Below are positions 63,743 through 64,000 of a stretch of DNA of 64,000 bases, one piece after another. The notes below the pieces were generated by a model, which was not told where the DNA came from, ran no database searches, and saw nothing but the letters and a program-made list of their open reading frames with translations. Source of the DNA: Verrucomicrobiaceae bacterium (lineage in GTDB: Bacteria; Verrucomicrobiota; Verrucomicrobiia; Verrucomicrobiales; Verrucomicrobiaceae); contig JAIBCL010000027.1 in assembly GCA_019694165.1 (NCBI GenBank), positions 18,190-82,189 on the forward strand, written 5' to 3'. The position numbers and the translations under genes were made by a program. Within the stretch, counting starts at the first letter, position 1, and every line of letters begins with the position of its first letter.

Positions 63743-63916
63743 TTTGCGCACCATGCCCCATGCACGGCAACCCCAGCGCCCGGGGCTTGCGCAAGAACCG
63801 AAAGCGCAAGCCTCAAATCTATGATGTGCCCCGCAGATTCAGGATTCCACAGATGGGTTCAGAAGAAGTCCAATGATCTTTCTTCGAAAACGAGGACACG
63901 GAAAGTTGGGTTGGTT

Positions 63917-64000
63917 TTATTGGATGGATTGTTCGAAGGAGGCGGGTGACTGGAAGCCCAGGGCGCTGTGAAGGCGCACGGGGTTGTAGAAGGTTTCGAT
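63917..64000 (-). CDS. IS3 family transposase OrfB, C-terminal end (cut by window edge)
   Basis: On the minus strand the last 27 codons read IETFYNPVRLHSALGFQSPA then SFEQSIQ and TAA. FYNxxRLHSALG is the characteristic end of the rve integrase-catalytic domain of IS3-family OrfB, after the last Glu of the DDE triad. The element continues beyond the window. Its terminal inverted repeat may lie in 63820-63916, but I cannot identify it. Confidence 0.85.
   Translation of the reverse strand: METFYNPVRLHSALGFQSPASFEQSIQ

Noticed and set aside
1..64000. tRNA, rRNA, riboswitch and origin signals
   Set aside because: No cloverleaf, rRNA core, known riboswitch core or DnaA-box cluster was found by reading the gaps; weak ones could be missed without a covariance-model search.

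Overview
The window looks like a chromosomal segment of a GC-rich member of the Verrucomicrobiota (PVC superphylum). I base this on gene content: a DUF1552 protein with a twin-arginine leader, several DUF1080 (3-keto-disaccharide hydrolase-like) proteins, a giant PVC-type heme-binding CxxCH protein, a type I sulfatase, a sialate O-acetylesterase, a PEP-CTERM protein and an ebo gene group. The genus cannot be fixed from sequence alone. No rRNA, tRNA or CRISPR array was recognised. Mobile DNA is limited to the 3' end of an IS3-type transposase at the right edge and many small palindromic elements.

Layout. 1-9.5 kb: a truncated double-domain alpha/beta hydrolase, DUF1552, SnoaL-like protein, site-2 protease, M20 dipeptidase, EF-hand/Gly-Pro secreted protein with a clear terminator, RlmI-like methyltransferase and a di-heme peroxidase. 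9.5-14.3 kb: a 1552-residue secreted fusion (DUF1080, PVC sugar-dehydrogenase-like propeller, HEAT, LamG, cytochrome c) that carries five in-frame palindromic inserts. 14.3-19.4 kb, minus strand: eboE-eboC-eboD, then a secreted beta-sandwich protein and an L,D-transpeptidase. 19.6-25.4 kb: SGNH esterase, lone ABC ATPase, XerD, two small exported Cys-rich proteins, a minimal histidine kinase and an SDR. 25.5-33.4 kb: a MacAB-TolC-like export operon followed by an ABC-F ATPase.

33.7-38.1 kb, minus strand: an apparent four-gene operon of a subtilase, a small protein that may be an I9-type inhibitor, a GH46-chitosanase/M15-peptidase-like fusion and a four-helix membrane protein. The two enzymes lack signal peptides and both begin with Lys/Arg-rich tails. 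This is the best candidate for an undescribed system. 38.6-43.1 kb: double-DUF1080 protein, a TIR/deoxyribosyltransferase-like protein coupled to a tiny basic protein, a Tat-exported TIM-barrel isomerase and a KamA-like radical SAM enzyme. 43.3-48.2 kb: a translationally coupled operon (coiled-coil protein, single-pass membrane protein with a BON/OmpA-like periplasmic part, hybrid histidine kinase) behind an AT-rich promoter.

48.3-64 kb: EF-hand esterase, Ala/Lys-rich lipoprotein, K+-independent H+-pyrophosphatase, sialate esterase, a repeat-rich 0.8 kb gap, two small unknown genes, a decayed permease remnant, sulfatase, a 1547-residue SdrD-like surface protein, a PEP-CTERM protein and the IS3 end. 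Taken together the genes fit a polysaccharide-degrading heterotroph with a large secretome (esterases, sulfatase, DUF1080 proteins, surface proteins). The sequence has an unusually high load of palindromic elements, both between genes and inside one.
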